Assembly (NCBI GenBank): GCA_964525935.1
Contig: CAZGJZ010000009.1
Location: 62,001-126,000 of the forward strand
Origin: UBA2377 sp964525935
GTDB lineage: Bacteria; Verrucomicrobiota; Verrucomicrobiia; Opitutales; Opitutaceae
Length of the DNA stretch: 64,000 nucleotides
Direction of reading: 5' to 3'
How positions within the stretch are numbered: position 1 is the stretch's first letter; each line of letters opens with the position of its first letter. Below the pieces are notes generated by a model. It did no database searches. It was not told the DNA's origin and was given only the letters and a program-made list of their open reading frames with translations. The position numbers and the translations under genes were made by a program. This document shows positions 41,933-54,690 of the stretch, piece by piece.

Positions 41933-42673
41933 TTAGCTGAGTTTGCGGCGGAAGAGCTGGATGGACTGACCGAGGGTTTGGTGGGCGAGTTCGGGGTCGT
42001 AGCGGTGGCCTTCGTCGCGGAGGAAGGCGTGGGCGGCGTTGAATTCGTGCCACGTGAAATGGGTGTCGGCGGCGGTGAGCGCGGCGTAAACCTTGGCGCG
42101 GCCTTCGGCGGGGACGTGCGGGTCCTGGCGGCCCCAGATCATGAGGACTTCGCCTTTGATCTCGGGGATGCGATCGAGGGAGTTGTCGTTCATGCCCTGG
42201 CCGAGTGCGCGCTTGTGGATGTCGGTGGCGTAGAAGCAAGCCGCGGCGAGGACATCGGGGTTCATCGCGGCGCGGAAGGCGAGGTGGCCGCCGAGGCAGA
42301 TGCCGAAGGCGCCGAGTTTGCCGGTGCAGCGCGGGTGCGTGGCGAGATGGTCGAGGACGGCGCGGGTGTCGCTGTCGTAGGCGGCGACGGGTTTGGTGGT
42401 CTTGAGGACGTTGCCGCGGTCGGCGCCGGGTTGGTCGTAGGCGAGGACGGTGCCGGCGGGTTCGTATTCGTGGTAGATTTCCGGGACGGCGACGAGAAAG
42501 CCATGGCCGGCGAGGAAGGCGGCGGTGCGACGGATGGGGCCGGTGACTTGGAAGATTTCCGAGTAGAGGACGAGGCCGGGATAGCGGCCGGGGGCGGCGG
42601 GCTGGAAGAGATGCGTGCGCATCGGGCCGGTGGGCGTGGGGAGATCGAGGAAGGTGGTGTCGGTGAGAGTCAT
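41933..42673 (-). CDS. Dienelactone hydrolase family protein
   Basis: A 246-residue alpha/beta hydrolase. The nucleophile elbow is GAFGICLGGHLAFRAA with Cys, as in dienelactone hydrolases, rather than Ser. RYPGLVLYSEIFQVTGPIR near residue 33, an Asp in VLMIWGRQDPHVPAEGR and a His in NAAHAFLRDEGHRY make up the triad. It likely hydrolyses lactones or esters; the substrate is unknown. ATG 42673. It probably lies in one unit with the YciI-like gene 43 bp downstream. The gap towards the divergent sulfatase holds a long inverted repeat. Confidence 0.87.
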   Translation of the reverse strand: MTLTDTTFLDLPTPTGPMRTHLFQPAAPGRYPGLVLYSEIFQVTGPIRRTAAFLAGHGFLVAVPEIYHEYEPAGTVLAYDQPGADRGNVLKTTKPVAAYDSDTRAVLDHLATHPRCTGKLGAFGICLGGHLAFRAAMNPDVLAAACFYATDIHKRALGQGMNDNSLDRIPEIKGEVLMIWGRQDPHVPAEGRAKVYAALTAADTHFTWHEFNAAHAFLRDEGHRYDPELAHQTLGQSIQLFRRKLS

Positions 42674-42709
42674 GGGGCGATCAACTGGATGTCATTACTA
42701 ACCACGAAT

Positions 42710-42786
42710 GGACCCGAATGCACACGAATATCTGACGGAGAAACGCCCTGGTTTTCATTCGTGCGTATTCGGGTCCATTCGTGGTT
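42710..42786. repeat. Inverted pair of 10-bp-period CGAAT repeats
   Basis: Two 30-bp arms (42710-42739 and 42757-42786, inverted) differ at only a few positions near one end. Each shows CGAAT spaced every 10 bp after the head AACCACGAAT. The 17-bp spacer has no evident signal. The repeat fills most of the gap between two divergent genes and would form a long stem. Confidence 0.88.
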
Positions 42787-42825
42787 TCAAAACCGGCCCG
42801 GTTGGGTTCATAGTTTTGTGAGCGC

Positions 42826-44115
42826 ATGAAGAACCGGCCAAATATTTTGTGGATTGTGACCACGCAGTGGCGGGGGCAGGCGTGCGGGTATGCAGGGGAC
42901 GTAAACGCACGGACCCCGATGATTGATGCACTGGCGGCGGAGAGCGTGAATTATGCGCAGGCGGTGACGCCGCATCCGTTCGGGCCATTTGCGCGGGCGG
43001 CGTTGCTGACGGGCGTGCGATCGCCGGAGAATGGTGTGAGGGATTATTTTGATGCCCTGCCGGCGGAGTCGCGGACGATTGCGCATGCGATGCGCGAGCG
43101 CGGGTATGCGACGGCGTTTTTTGGAAAATGGGGCGTGGGCCAGCGCGATCCGCGGGTGCCATTGGTGGGCGAGGCGGCGGCGAAGGTGATGGTGCCGGAG
43201 GGGGCGCGCGGGGGATTTGAGGTGTGGGACGGATTTGAAGGGGGCTTTTTGCTGAACGATCCGTGGCTGCATGGGACGCGGAACGCTGAGCCGGTGCGGG
43301 TGCCGGGGTATCAGAGTGACGTGGTGGGAGCGCAAGCGGCGCGTTGGATCGCCCTACTTCGCTCTGCGAGCTTCGAAGGGCGCGGCGGGGGTGATGGCGT
43401 GAGTCAGTCACTGGTAAATCGCGGCGGGCCCAGCGGTCCCGCCATGCCTGCGGCTGCGCCGTGGTTTTGCGTGGTGAGTTTGGAGGCGCCGCATCCGCCG
43501 TATGATGCGCCGGCGTCAGGCGTGGAGCAGCGGACGGTGGAACTGGCGGCGAATGTGCCGCGGGGCGGAGAGGTGGAAGCGAAAGCGCGGCGCGAGCTGG
43601 CGGGTTACTATGCGCACATCGAGGCGACGGATCGGGCGATCGGGCGGTTGGTCGCAGGCGTGGGAAAAGATACGGTGGTGGTCTTCACGAGTGTGCATGG
43701 CGACATGCACGGGGCGCACGGGTTTTTTCGCAAAGGGTGGCCGCATGAGGAATCGGTTCGCGTGCCGCTGATTGTCCGGCCTGCGGCCGGACAAGGGACA
43801 AGAGGGACAACCAGCCCCGAGGCAGTGTCGCTGGCGGATTTGCCGGCGATGACACTGGCTTGGGCCGAGGGGCGGACGTGGTCTGCGGCTCGATCGGGGG
43901 CGGAGATTTCGATGCCGAGCGTCGTGCGTGTGCCGCAGCAATGCGACCGGGTGTGGCGTGGGTGGCGTTCGCGGACGCGCAAGCTCGTCTTGGACGAAGC
44001 GGGCGTGCCGTGGCTGTTCTTCGACCTGGAGCGCGATCCGTTGGAGCTGAAGAATCTCGTGGACGATCCGGCGCGGGCGGCGGAGATCGCGGCGCTGGTG
44101 CGGGAGCTGAAGTAA
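42826..44115 (+). CDS. Sulfatase-family protein lacking catalytic residues
   Basis: A 429-residue member of the alkaline-phosphatase/sulfatase fold, complete from MKNRPNILWIVTTQWRG to the family-typical C-terminus LFFDLERDPLELKNLVDDP. Active-site positions are altered. The metal Asp of the N-terminal DD/DQ motif reads TTQ. The formylglycine motif C/S-x-P-x-R reads FGPFARAALLTG, with no Cys or Ser. TSVHGDMHGAHG replaces the usual SDHGD. The fold-typical GFFRKGWPHEESVRVPLIV is kept. The gene thus looks like a pseudoenzyme. Near residues 175-210 it carries an insertion encoded by REP-like palindromes. No signal peptide is seen. Confidence 0.8.
   Translation: MKNRPNILWIVTTQWRGQACGYAGDVNARTPMIDALAAESVNYAQAVTPHPFGPFARAALLTGVRSPENGVRDYFDALPAESRTIAHAMRERGYATAFFGKWGVGQRDPRVPLVGEAAAKVMVPEGARGGFEVWDGFEGGFLLNDPWLHGTRNAEPVRVPGYQSDVVGAQAARWIALLRSASFEGRGGGDGVSQSLVNRGGPSGPAMPAAAPWFCVVSLEAPHPPYDAPASGVEQRTVELAANVPRGGEVEAKARRELAGYYAHIEATDRAIGRLVAGVGKDTVVVFTSVHGDMHGAHGFFRKGWPHEESVRVPLIVRPAAGQGTRGTTSPEAVSLADLPAMTLAWAEGRTWSAARSGAEISMPSVVRVPQQCDRVWRGWRSRTRKLVLDEAGVPWLFFDLERDPLELKNLVDDPARAAEIAALVRELK
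43350..43451 (+). repeat. Two REP-like palindromes inside the sulfatase-family gene
   Basis: Positions 43350-43382 form an imperfect palindrome (outer CGCCCT/AGGGCG with TTCG/CGAA, inner GCTC-TGC-GAGC). Positions 43421-43451 are a second palindrome (GGCGGGCCC-AGC-GGTCCCGCC with one mismatch) nearly equal to 59410-59440 (29 of 31 bases). Both are translated in frame as a Gly/Ser/Ala/Pro-rich insert. Confidence 0.75.
43774..43820 (+). repeat. Hairpin and short GGGACAA array inside the sulfatase-family gene
   Basis: Perfect 7-bp arms GTCCGGC / GCCGGAC with loop CTGCG (43774-43792) run into tandem GGACAA, GGGACAA and GAGGGACAA words to about 43811. The words resemble the AAGGGCC/AAGTGAC heptamers in parC. 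The segment is translated in frame as a Gly/Thr-rich loop. Confidence 0.6.
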
Positions 44116-44128
44116 CGCGCCGGCGGGC

Positions 44129-48097
<3,969 letters not shown>

Positions 48098-48219
48098 TAA
48101 GGTGTTCCCCTTAGGGATGGGCGGATTTCAAACGCAGAGCAATAGCGTTTCCGTGAGGACGCGTATTTCCGCACGACGCAGAGGTTTAGCGTCTCAGCAC
48201 CGCGCCAACCGGCGCGGCA

Positions 48220-51024
48220 CTACTTTGCCGGCACCGGAGGAGCGGGGGGTGGAGATTTGACCGCCGCGGGAAGCTTAACTTCGGGCGTGGTTTCGGTCCC
48301 CGGTTTGCCGCTGGACGAAAAAAGCGAACGGAAAAAATTGGTCGGCCCAATCACGAAGGCCCAGGACGGATCATCAAGCTGGCCGCCGAGCTTGACCTCG
48401 AGGATCGTGGAGAGCGGCGTCAGCATGGCGCCCATCACGCTCTTGAGGATGAATTTGCTCTCCTGAAACGGATACACGCGCGCGTTGAAATCGAGTTCGC
48501 GCCTGGTGAGCAGGTAGGAGCCGTGGGCGTCGATGGCGGCGTTTTGGCCGGTGAGGCTGAGGTTGGGGAAGATGAGCTTGGATTTATCGACCACGAAGTC
48601 CGTGCGCAGCGTGTTGAAGCGCAGCGCGGTGAAGTTGAGCAACTCGGAGAGGAGGCCGAGCAGGCGGACTTCGCCGAGGCCCTGCCCGATGAGCTCGGCG
48701 CGACCGTGGCCGGTGAAGCTGAAGGGATCGTCAAGCAGGCCTTGGGCGGCGATGCCGAGGTCGAGGCTCACGGTGGCGGTGCGTTCGATGTAGCCGCTGG
48801 TGGCGGGGGCGGGTTTGCCGTGACGCTCGGCGGTGAATTTTTCCAGCGTGGTGACCGCCTCGCGCAGATTGGCGCGCTCGACGGCGAGATCAAAGCCGAG
48901 CGTGCGGGCGGCCTCGGGGCCGGCGAGGCGGATCAGGCCTTTCGTGACGCCGGCGGCGAAACCGACCTCGAGCGGCGAGACGACGAGCACGTCGTCGTTC
49001 AGATCGGCGGTGAAGGAAAGGTTGTGCAGCGGGAATTTATGGAAGGTGAACGCGCCCGTGGTGTGGCCCTCGACGTGGATCTGGCGGTGTTCGCCGCGCG
49101 GCGCGGCGGGGCCGTCGATGACGCCGCGCACGGTGAGCGCGGGGGAATTGGCGAAGACAAACGGCTCCATGACCGCGACCAGTTCGGGGCCGACGAGGCC
49201 GGTGCCGGTGGCGAGTTCGAGCGTGGAGTTGAAATCAAACTCCATGCGCAGCGGGATGTAGTCCGGGCCGGACATCGTGCGCGTGAACCAGCCTTGGGCC
49301 GCCCCGGAACCGCGGGTGACGAAAACCTCCATCGCATCGTAGTAGCCGGGGCGCACAAAAATGCGGGTGATGGCGTGGTCGAGCGGGACGCCGCGGATGG
49401 CGGGCTGCACGCAATCGGCAAAGACAAAAATGGTCGTGGCCGGGCCCTGGCCCCACCAGCCGTGGACGTCTACGTTGGCGACGGGAGCGGCGCGGGTGAA
49501 ATCGAAGTTTTGCCAGAACGCCGGCCACCACTCGCGGAACCAGCCGCCGATGGCGGGTGGGCGCAATTGACCTTCGAGGAGGAAGCGAAACTCCTTCGTC
49601 TTGAAATCCTGCTCGAAGCTGCCGCGGGCGAAATTGGTGCCGAGCCGCGTGCTGGCGTCGGTCGCGAGGAAGCGGCGGCCATCGAAGTCGACGTGGCCCT
49701 CGAGCGTATCGAGCGTCACATGATAGGCGGTGACGCCGGTGGCGGCGACGCGGCCGGTGACGCCGGTGAACCGCCAGCCCGGATCGAAACCAGCCGTGAG
49801 ATCAAACGCCACGGGCGCGGCGAAATCCACGAACTGCCGCAGGTCGTGGCCAAGTTTGCGGCCGATGGGCTCGAGCAGCGCGGGCGCAAATTTGCCGATG
49901 GCATGCACGCTGGCACTGCGGAGGAGCGGACTGATCTCGCCGGCCAGCGCGACGGGTTCGCCAAGCAGATGGGCGGACACCTCGGCCTTCAGGTTGGGCA
50001 GCGGGCCGGGCGTGGCGCGGAGCGTGACATCGGTGGCGGTGAGGCCCTGGCCGGACAGCGAGTGGAAGGAGGTTTCGATACGGCGGAAATCGACGGCGCG
50101 CGTGGCGGGATTGATGCGGCCGCGCAAAATGATGCGGGCGCCGCTGGCGTAAAAATCCTGCGGCAGGTGGAGTTCGTCGGCGGTGAGGTCGATGCGGACG
50201 TTGTTCGTCACATCGCCGAAGAGCGCCAGACTGGTGTGCGCGCGCAGGCGGGTGGCCTCGACGGGAAACGCGGGATTCAGGTTCAGGCCGTTGGCCAGGA
50301 CATGGATGGAGACGATGGCGCCCTGGGTTTCGGAAGGCGTGAGGACGAGTTCCAGGCTGGGCGTGTCGAGCACGGCGAGATGGCTGGTGACCTCGAGCAG
50401 GCGGCGGCAGATGGCGGGATAATTTTGGGCGAGCAGCTCGGCGAGCGGCAGCGAGTCGTCGGAGCCGGGACGCGCGGGCCCGAGGTGCAGGCCGCCGCGG
50501 ATGGTCACCGGCAGCGTGGCGATGCGCGCGGTGAGTTGCGGGACGGTGATCTCGTGCGGGCCGGGGATGACGGTGAAGTTGAGATCCTGCACGAGACTCT
50601 CGCCGCGGCCGGTGCGCGAAAGCATGGCGGGCACGCGGAGGCTGACGCCCGCGGCCTGCAGCTCGCGCGGCTCAAACGCGCCGACGGCGAGCGACCACGG
50701 GTCGAGCGTCACGTAGAGGGACTGCGCGGTGACGACGGGATCGGCGAACGTGGGCAGGGTGAGCTGGACGTTCTCGAGCAGGACGTGGCCGGTGGGATCG
50801 AAGCTCGCGCGACCGAAGGAGGCGCGCACGCCCGAGGCGGCGAGCCGCTCTTCCAGGGCGCGCAGCAAAAAGGGCGGGAGGGCCAGCTCGCGCGCGGTGG
50901 CGATGTAGAGCTGGAAAACAAGCAGCGCGGCGAGGGCGAGCCACACGGTCCACAGGCAGAAAGACAGCAGGCAGGAGCCGCAGAAGCGGATGCCTTGCCA
51001 GCAAAATTTCGGCCAGGATTGCAT
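48220..51024 (-). CDS. AsmA-like/DUF3971-type membrane-anchored protein
   Basis: A 934-residue protein with one N-terminal membrane helix (CLWTVWLALAALLVFQLYIA) and an elongated, beta-rich body. Repeating strand pairs such as GHVLLENVQLTLPTFADPVV and the C-terminal LSELLNFTALRFNTLRTDFV and KLIFPNLSLTGQNAAIDAHG match the AsmA C-terminal pattern (F..L.....I..G........L...G....D..G). The end is Pro/Lys-rich. AsmA-like proteins form hydrophobic grooves for inter-membrane lipid transport, so this may serve the envelope, together with the Gld-like ABC cluster transcribed just upstream (18-bp gap to the DUF4340 gene). Start ATG 51024. A short hairpin (48200-48217) lies after the stop, without a T-run. 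Confidence 0.75.
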   Translation of the reverse strand: MQSWPKFCWQGIRFCGSCLLSFCLWTVWLALAALLVFQLYIATARELALPPFLLRALEERLAASGVRASFGRASFDPTGHVLLENVQLTLPTFADPVVTAQSLYVTLDPWSLAVGAFEPRELQAAGVSLRVPAMLSRTGRGESLVQDLNFTVIPGPHEITVPQLTARIATLPVTIRGGLHLGPARPGSDDSLPLAELLAQNYPAICRRLLEVTSHLAVLDTPSLELVLTPSETQGAIVSIHVLANGLNLNPAFPVEATRLRAHTSLALFGDVTNNVRIDLTADELHLPQDFYASGARIILRGRINPATRAVDFRRIETSFHSLSGQGLTATDVTLRATPGPLPNLKAEVSAHLLGEPVALAGEISPLLRSASVHAIGKFAPALLEPIGRKLGHDLRQFVDFAAPVAFDLTAGFDPGWRFTGVTGRVAATGVTAYHVTLDTLEGHVDFDGRRFLATDASTRLGTNFARGSFEQDFKTKEFRFLLEGQLRPPAIGGWFREWWPAFWQNFDFTRAAPVANVDVHGWWGQGPATTIFVFADCVQPAIRGVPLDHAITRIFVRPGYYDAMEVFVTRGSGAAQGWFTRTMSGPDYIPLRMEFDFNSTLELATGTGLVGPELVAVMEPFVFANSPALTVRGVIDGPAAPRGEHRQIHVEGHTTGAFTFHKFPLHNLSFTADLNDDVLVVSPLEVGFAAGVTKGLIRLAGPEAARTLGFDLAVERANLREAVTTLEKFTAERHGKPAPATSGYIERTATVSLDLGIAAQGLLDDPFSFTGHGRAELIGQGLGEVRLLGLLSELLNFTALRFNTLRTDFVVDKSKLIFPNLSLTGQNAAIDAHGSYLLTRRELDFNARVYPFQESKFILKSVMGAMLTPLSTILEVKLGGQLDDPSWAFVIGPTNFFRSLFSSSGKPGTETTPEVKLPAAVKSPPPAPPVPAK

Positions 51025-51042
51025 GGGCGCGGAGCGCGGCGC

Positions 51043-53040
51043 TCAGGTTTTCGGCGAGGCTGGAGCCGGGGCCGCGACCGCGGGTGCGCCCTCGTTCGCT
51101 GAAGCGGCGGGAGTTTCCTTGGCCGCAGGAATCGGCGGGCCGGGGTCTTTCGGGCCGTAGATGAGCTGCCAGAGGACGTCGAGGAGGGGCTGTTCGATTT
51201 CGAACACGGCGGCGAATTCGGCGGAGCCGGCGAGTTGCAGGCCGCCACCGACGCGCTCGGTGAGGAAGAGGGTGTAGGTCTCGGTCTGCTGGCCGCTGCC
51301 GCCGGGGAGCGCGACGGTGGCGTCGATTTGGTAACGCCAGGTGCGTTCCTCGCCGCCGACGGCGACCTTGTGGGGGAACTGGTCGAGCACGAAGCGCCGG
51401 GCGCGGAGCGTGCGGATTTGCGCGGCGAGCGCGCGGAAGGCGGAGTCGGCGGGTTCGTCGGCGGGATTTTTTTCCAAGAGCACGGTCTTGGTGGCGAGGT
51501 CCGTGAGCTTGAGCACGACGATCGTGGCGGTGGCGGGGAGTTCGCGCAGGAGACGTTCGCGGTAGGCGAGCGGGGAGACGGTGGTCTCGGCGAGGATGGC
51601 GGGATCGACGGCGTAGACGAAGCGCTCGCTGCTGAGGCGGGCGTAGGCCTTGCCGTCGCGCGGGGTGGCGAGGCCGATTTGCAGCTTCAGCGTGGTGCTG
51701 GTGTTCTGCGCGGTGGCGAGCGTGAGGGTGATTTCGCGCTCGGGCTGGTTGAAGCCCCAGTTTTCGAGGTCGGCGTCGCTGGGGGCGTCGCTCTGGAATT
51801 TTTTGGCGGAGAGCAGTGTGAGCTGTTCCAGGAGACGCTGGACGGCCTTGAGGTCGGCGGTCTGGGTCTGCGGGCCCGACGTGACGTTGCGGTGGACGAT
51901 CTGCCACGGGGTGTCGCCGCCGGTGGCGCCTTCGAGCCGCTGGAGCGTGAGCTCGGGCTGATTAGGCGTGGCGAGGGCGATGCCGGTGACGGCGGAAGGC
52001 TCGAAGTCGAGCAGGCGGGTTTCGCGGAGGTCTTCCTGGGCGTTGCGCAGGATCTTGAGAAGCCCGGCGGGCATCGCGACGGTGAAGATGGCGGACTTGC
52101 CCTCCAGCATCGCGTAATACTCGACGTCCGCCTTCGCCGAGCCCGTGGCGGACAGGTCAGGCGGTTGGGCCGCAGATGCCATGGCGGACTCGGGGATGGC
52201 GGTGGTGCCGATCTCGGCGCCGAGCAGGAGGGTTTCGCGGCGGTTGTTGCCCTCGAGCGTGATGCGAAGGCCCGGGTTGGTGTTGGGCGCGACCACGCCG
52301 GAGGTCTTGGGCACGAAGGAGCGGACGCGCAGACCGGTGAGGGCGTTGAGGGTCAGCTCGGTGGCGGTTTTGTTGGCGCGGGCGATGATGGGGGCCTCGA
52401 AGGCCCAGCGGCCGGCTTCGCGGCGGACGCGCACGCGGAGATTGGCGGCGGTCTGGAGATTGAGCGAGCGCACCTCGAAGACGGGGATGGTGAGCACGGT
52501 GTCGGCGCGGAGCTCCTCCACGGTGAGCGAGAGGCTGCGGGCGAGGCTGAGGTTGACGACATGAACGCGTTCGCCGTCGGGCGAGAGGACGTAGAGGCGG
52601 CTGCTATCCTTGGTTTCGGCGCCGAGACGGAGGGAGACGGGATCGCCGGTAGCGGCGGCGAAGGTAACGGTGAGCCGGGGTTGATCGAGGCCGTAGTCGG
52701 CGAGGGACAGGCCATTTTTCGAGAGATCAGCGACCTTGAAGCTCGTTTCGTGTTCGAGAAACTGGAGCTCATTGACGATGCGGCTGACGGCGTGGGGATT
52801 GGCGGGCCAGTCGATGGGCTCGGTGAGCGACCACGTATCGCCCTGGCGCGTGAACTTGATGGTAGTGAGGCCGGGACCGGAGATTTGCAGGGAGCGGATA
52901 TCGGCCGCCTCGGCGCCGAGGACTTTCCGGCGGGCCTCCTGACTGACGCGCTCTGTGCGCCAGACGCGCTCGATCTTGAAAATGAAAAAGAACAGCGCGA
53001 CGTTGAGGAAGAGCAGGACGAGCGTGACTTTGGTGCGCAT
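51043..53040 (-). CDS. DUF4340 domain protein
   Basis: A 665-residue protein with an N-terminal membrane helix (VTLVLLFLNVALFFFIFKI). Repeated DUF4340 units follow, recognisable by DTWSLTEPIDWPANPHAVSR near 75, the FEV.DLS..GL..YGLD.P pattern (SLADYGLDQPRLTVTFAAA near 115) and LRLGAETKDSSRLYVL. Further copies with the same ENWGFNQPEREITLTLATA pattern lie near 440. The body is periplasmic. DUF4340 genes commonly follow gldG-type genes, as here. Function unknown; probably a partner of the ABC complex. ATG 53040. Confidence 0.85.
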   Translation of the reverse strand: MRTKVTLVLLFLNVALFFFIFKIERVWRTERVSQEARRKVLGAEAADIRSLQISGPGLTTIKFTRQGDTWSLTEPIDWPANPHAVSRIVNELQFLEHETSFKVADLSKNGLSLADYGLDQPRLTVTFAAATGDPVSLRLGAETKDSSRLYVLSPDGERVHVVNLSLARSLSLTVEELRADTVLTIPVFEVRSLNLQTAANLRVRVRREAGRWAFEAPIIARANKTATELTLNALTGLRVRSFVPKTSGVVAPNTNPGLRITLEGNNRRETLLLGAEIGTTAIPESAMASAAQPPDLSATGSAKADVEYYAMLEGKSAIFTVAMPAGLLKILRNAQEDLRETRLLDFEPSAVTGIALATPNQPELTLQRLEGATGGDTPWQIVHRNVTSGPQTQTADLKAVQRLLEQLTLLSAKKFQSDAPSDADLENWGFNQPEREITLTLATAQNTSTTLKLQIGLATPRDGKAYARLSSERFVYAVDPAILAETTVSPLAYRERLLRELPATATIVVLKLTDLATKTVLLEKNPADEPADSAFRALAAQIRTLRARRFVLDQFPHKVAVGGEERTWRYQIDATVALPGGSGQQTETYTLFLTERVGGGLQLAGSAEFAAVFEIEQPLLDVLWQLIYGPKDPGPPIPAAKETPAASANEGAPAVAAPAPASPKT

Positions 53041-53053
53041 GGGAGGAGGGAGC

Positions 53054-53142
53054 GATAAGCACTAAGCTTTAAGCTGTAAGCTCTGAACAGCTCCAGGGAG
53101 AGGAAAGAGAAAGGTGCATGATGGTTTAGCTTATCGCTTCGA
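53054..53142 (+). repeat. Inverted pair of 7-bp repeats (NNTAAGC)
   Basis: Arm 1 (53054-53081) is four heptamers, GATAAGC, ACTAAGC, TTTAAGC and TGTAAGC. Arm 2 (53122-53142) read on the minus strand includes TCGAAGC and GATAAGC. Arm 2 ends next to the gldG stop (53144-53146) and arm 1 lies 13 bp before the DUF4340 start. Confidence 0.83.
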
Positions 53143-53143
53143 G

Positions 53144-54640
53144 CTAGGATCGGCGGGACCAGTAGACGAAGAGGCCGAGCACGGCGGCGGCGGCGGGCAG
53201 CGCGAGGAGGAGACTGTAGCGGAGCTTGGTCAGTTCCCGCTGGTTGAGGGAAAGTTGGAAGCGTTCGATGGGGCGGGCGGGGATGTTGAGCTGGGTGTCG
53301 CGCTCGATGGACCAGTTCACGGTGTTGAGGAAGAGCCAGAGGTTGCCCTCGCTGGCGATGCGGTCGTTGGCGACGAGGTCGCCGGAGCCGATGACGACGA
53401 GGCGGCCCGTGCGCACGCTGAAGGGGAGGTTGTCACGGACTTGGGTGCGCTCGGAGGCGACCATCACGCTGAGGACGTTGGCGGGAGGAAGCGTGGGGAG
53501 GCCCTTGAGATCGATGCCGACATTGTATTCGGGAAGGCGACGGGTGTCGCGGTAGCTGACCTCACCCCACGCGGTGGAGTTGGTGGCGACGAGGGGTGTG
53601 ACCTGGAGGCCGTTGCCGGTGGAGCGGCCGGGATCGGGGCGGACGCTGCGGCAAGCGCCGAGCCGCAGGACGAGTTTGAAATCGATGAGCGACTGCGTGA
53701 TGGGGTGCGGCGAGAAGGCGCGGAGGATGAAGTCGCCGTTGTCGGAGAAACTTTCCGGGTTGGTGTCGTAGAGGACGACGTCGTCGACGAGGATGCCCCA
53801 GTCGTAGAAGAGATCGTCGAGGCCGTGCGGGATGCCGGGGGCGAGCATGACGATGAGGCGGCCGGCGCGGGTGGCGAGATACTGGCGGAGGAGTTCCTGC
53901 TCGCTGGCATCGTAGCGGCCTTGCGGCGAGCACGCGATGACGAGGGCGGCATCGTCGGGGACTTTGCGCGCGGTGCTGAGCTGGAGAAACTCGACGTCGA
54001 AGTTGCGCAGGCGGAGCTGGTCGGAAAGCACGGAGAGACCGCGGGCGGGATCGACGTCGTCGGGGCGGAGTTCGCCGTGGCCGGTGAGGAAGTAGATTTT
54101 TTTCTTCCCGGGGCTCGACACGTCGAGGATGGCGGCGGTGAGGGTTTGCTCGCCTTGAAAGGCCTTTTTCTCGCGGTTCTCGAAACGGTAGAGTTCGTCG
54201 AGGGTGACGACGCGGCGTTTGTCGCCGCAGATGAAGAGAATGACGTTGGGTTGCTCGATGCCGAGCTGGTCGGCGTCGCGGCGGCGCTGGTAGACGTCGA
54301 TGTATTCGACGCTGACGCGGCTGTTGGGGCGGCCCTCGGTGGCGTAGGCGTATTCGCGGAGGAGGCCGCTGACATCGCGGTAGGCCTGGGCGGCCTCGGC
54401 GTTGTCGGAGTCCTGCGTGAAGGTGGCGACGATGCGGACGGGAAGCTGGAGATTGCGCAGGTAGGAGAGGGTCTCAGGCGAGAGCGAGTAGCGGCGGTGC
54501 TGGGTGAGGTCGAAACGCCAGGAGTAATTGAGCGCGAGATAGTTCAACCCGCCGAAGAGCGTGAGGAAAAGCGCGGCCTGCAGCACGAGGTTGATCGTGC
54601 GGAGCCAGCGGGCGGTGCGGAAGCTGTCGGGAGCGGGCAA
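53144..54640 (-). CDS. GldG-type ABC auxiliary (substrate-binding-like) membrane protein
   Basis: A 498-residue protein with an N-terminal membrane helix (INLVLQAALFLTLFGGLNYLAL), a large extracytoplasmic region and a C-terminal helix (YSLLLALPAAAAVLGLFVYW). The motifs FDLTQHRRYSLSPETLSYLRNL near residue 45 and IYFLTGHGELRPDDVD near 185 are the signature of the ABC_transp_aux/GldG domain. In Bacteroidota GldAFG is linked to gliding, but in other phyla the role is unknown. The only usable start is TTG 54640, since an in-frame TAA lies in the repeat just upstream. No Shine-Dalgarno is visible. Confidence 0.85.
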   Translation of the reverse strand: MPAPDSFRTARWLRTINLVLQAALFLTLFGGLNYLALNYSWRFDLTQHRRYSLSPETLSYLRNLQLPVRIVATFTQDSDNAEAAQAYRDVSGLLREYAYATEGRPNSRVSVEYIDVYQRRRDADQLGIEQPNVILFICGDKRRVVTLDELYRFENREKKAFQGEQTLTAAILDVSSPGKKKIYFLTGHGELRPDDVDPARGLSVLSDQLRLRNFDVEFLQLSTARKVPDDAALVIACSPQGRYDASEQELLRQYLATRAGRLIVMLAPGIPHGLDDLFYDWGILVDDVVLYDTNPESFSDNGDFILRAFSPHPITQSLIDFKLVLRLGACRSVRPDPGRSTGNGLQVTPLVATNSTAWGEVSYRDTRRLPEYNVGIDLKGLPTLPPANVLSVMVASERTQVRDNLPFSVRTGRLVVIGSGDLVANDRIASEGNLWLFLNTVNWSIERDTQLNIPARPIERFQLSLNQRELTKLRYSLLLALPAAAAVLGLFVYWSRRS

Positions 54641-54645
54641 AGCTA

Positions 54646-54673
54646 GTTGAGAGTTGAGGGCTGAGAGTTAAGA
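54646..54673 (-). repeat. 7-bp repeat array (CTCAACT family) between gldF and gldG
   Basis: Four tandem heptamers; read on the minus strand they fit CTCAACT with small changes (CTTAACT, CTCAGCC). The array ends five bases before the gldG TTG start and starts 17 bp after the gldF stop. I see no convincing opposite arm. The same family occurs in parC (17183), proA (59822) and the LRV/HEAT gene (61864). Confidence 0.83.
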
Positions 54674-54690
54674 GGAGTGAAGCGCTACGA

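Noticed and set aside
48200..48217. Hairpin as a terminator of the AsmA-like gene
   Set aside because: The 7-bp stem is perfect, but no T-run follows on the minus strand, so I kept it only as a note.
48523..51102. 859-codon open frame opposite the AsmA-like gene
   Set aside because: Composition is monotonous (Gly/Ala/Glu/Arg) and no motif is present; the other strand has a membrane anchor and AsmA pattern.
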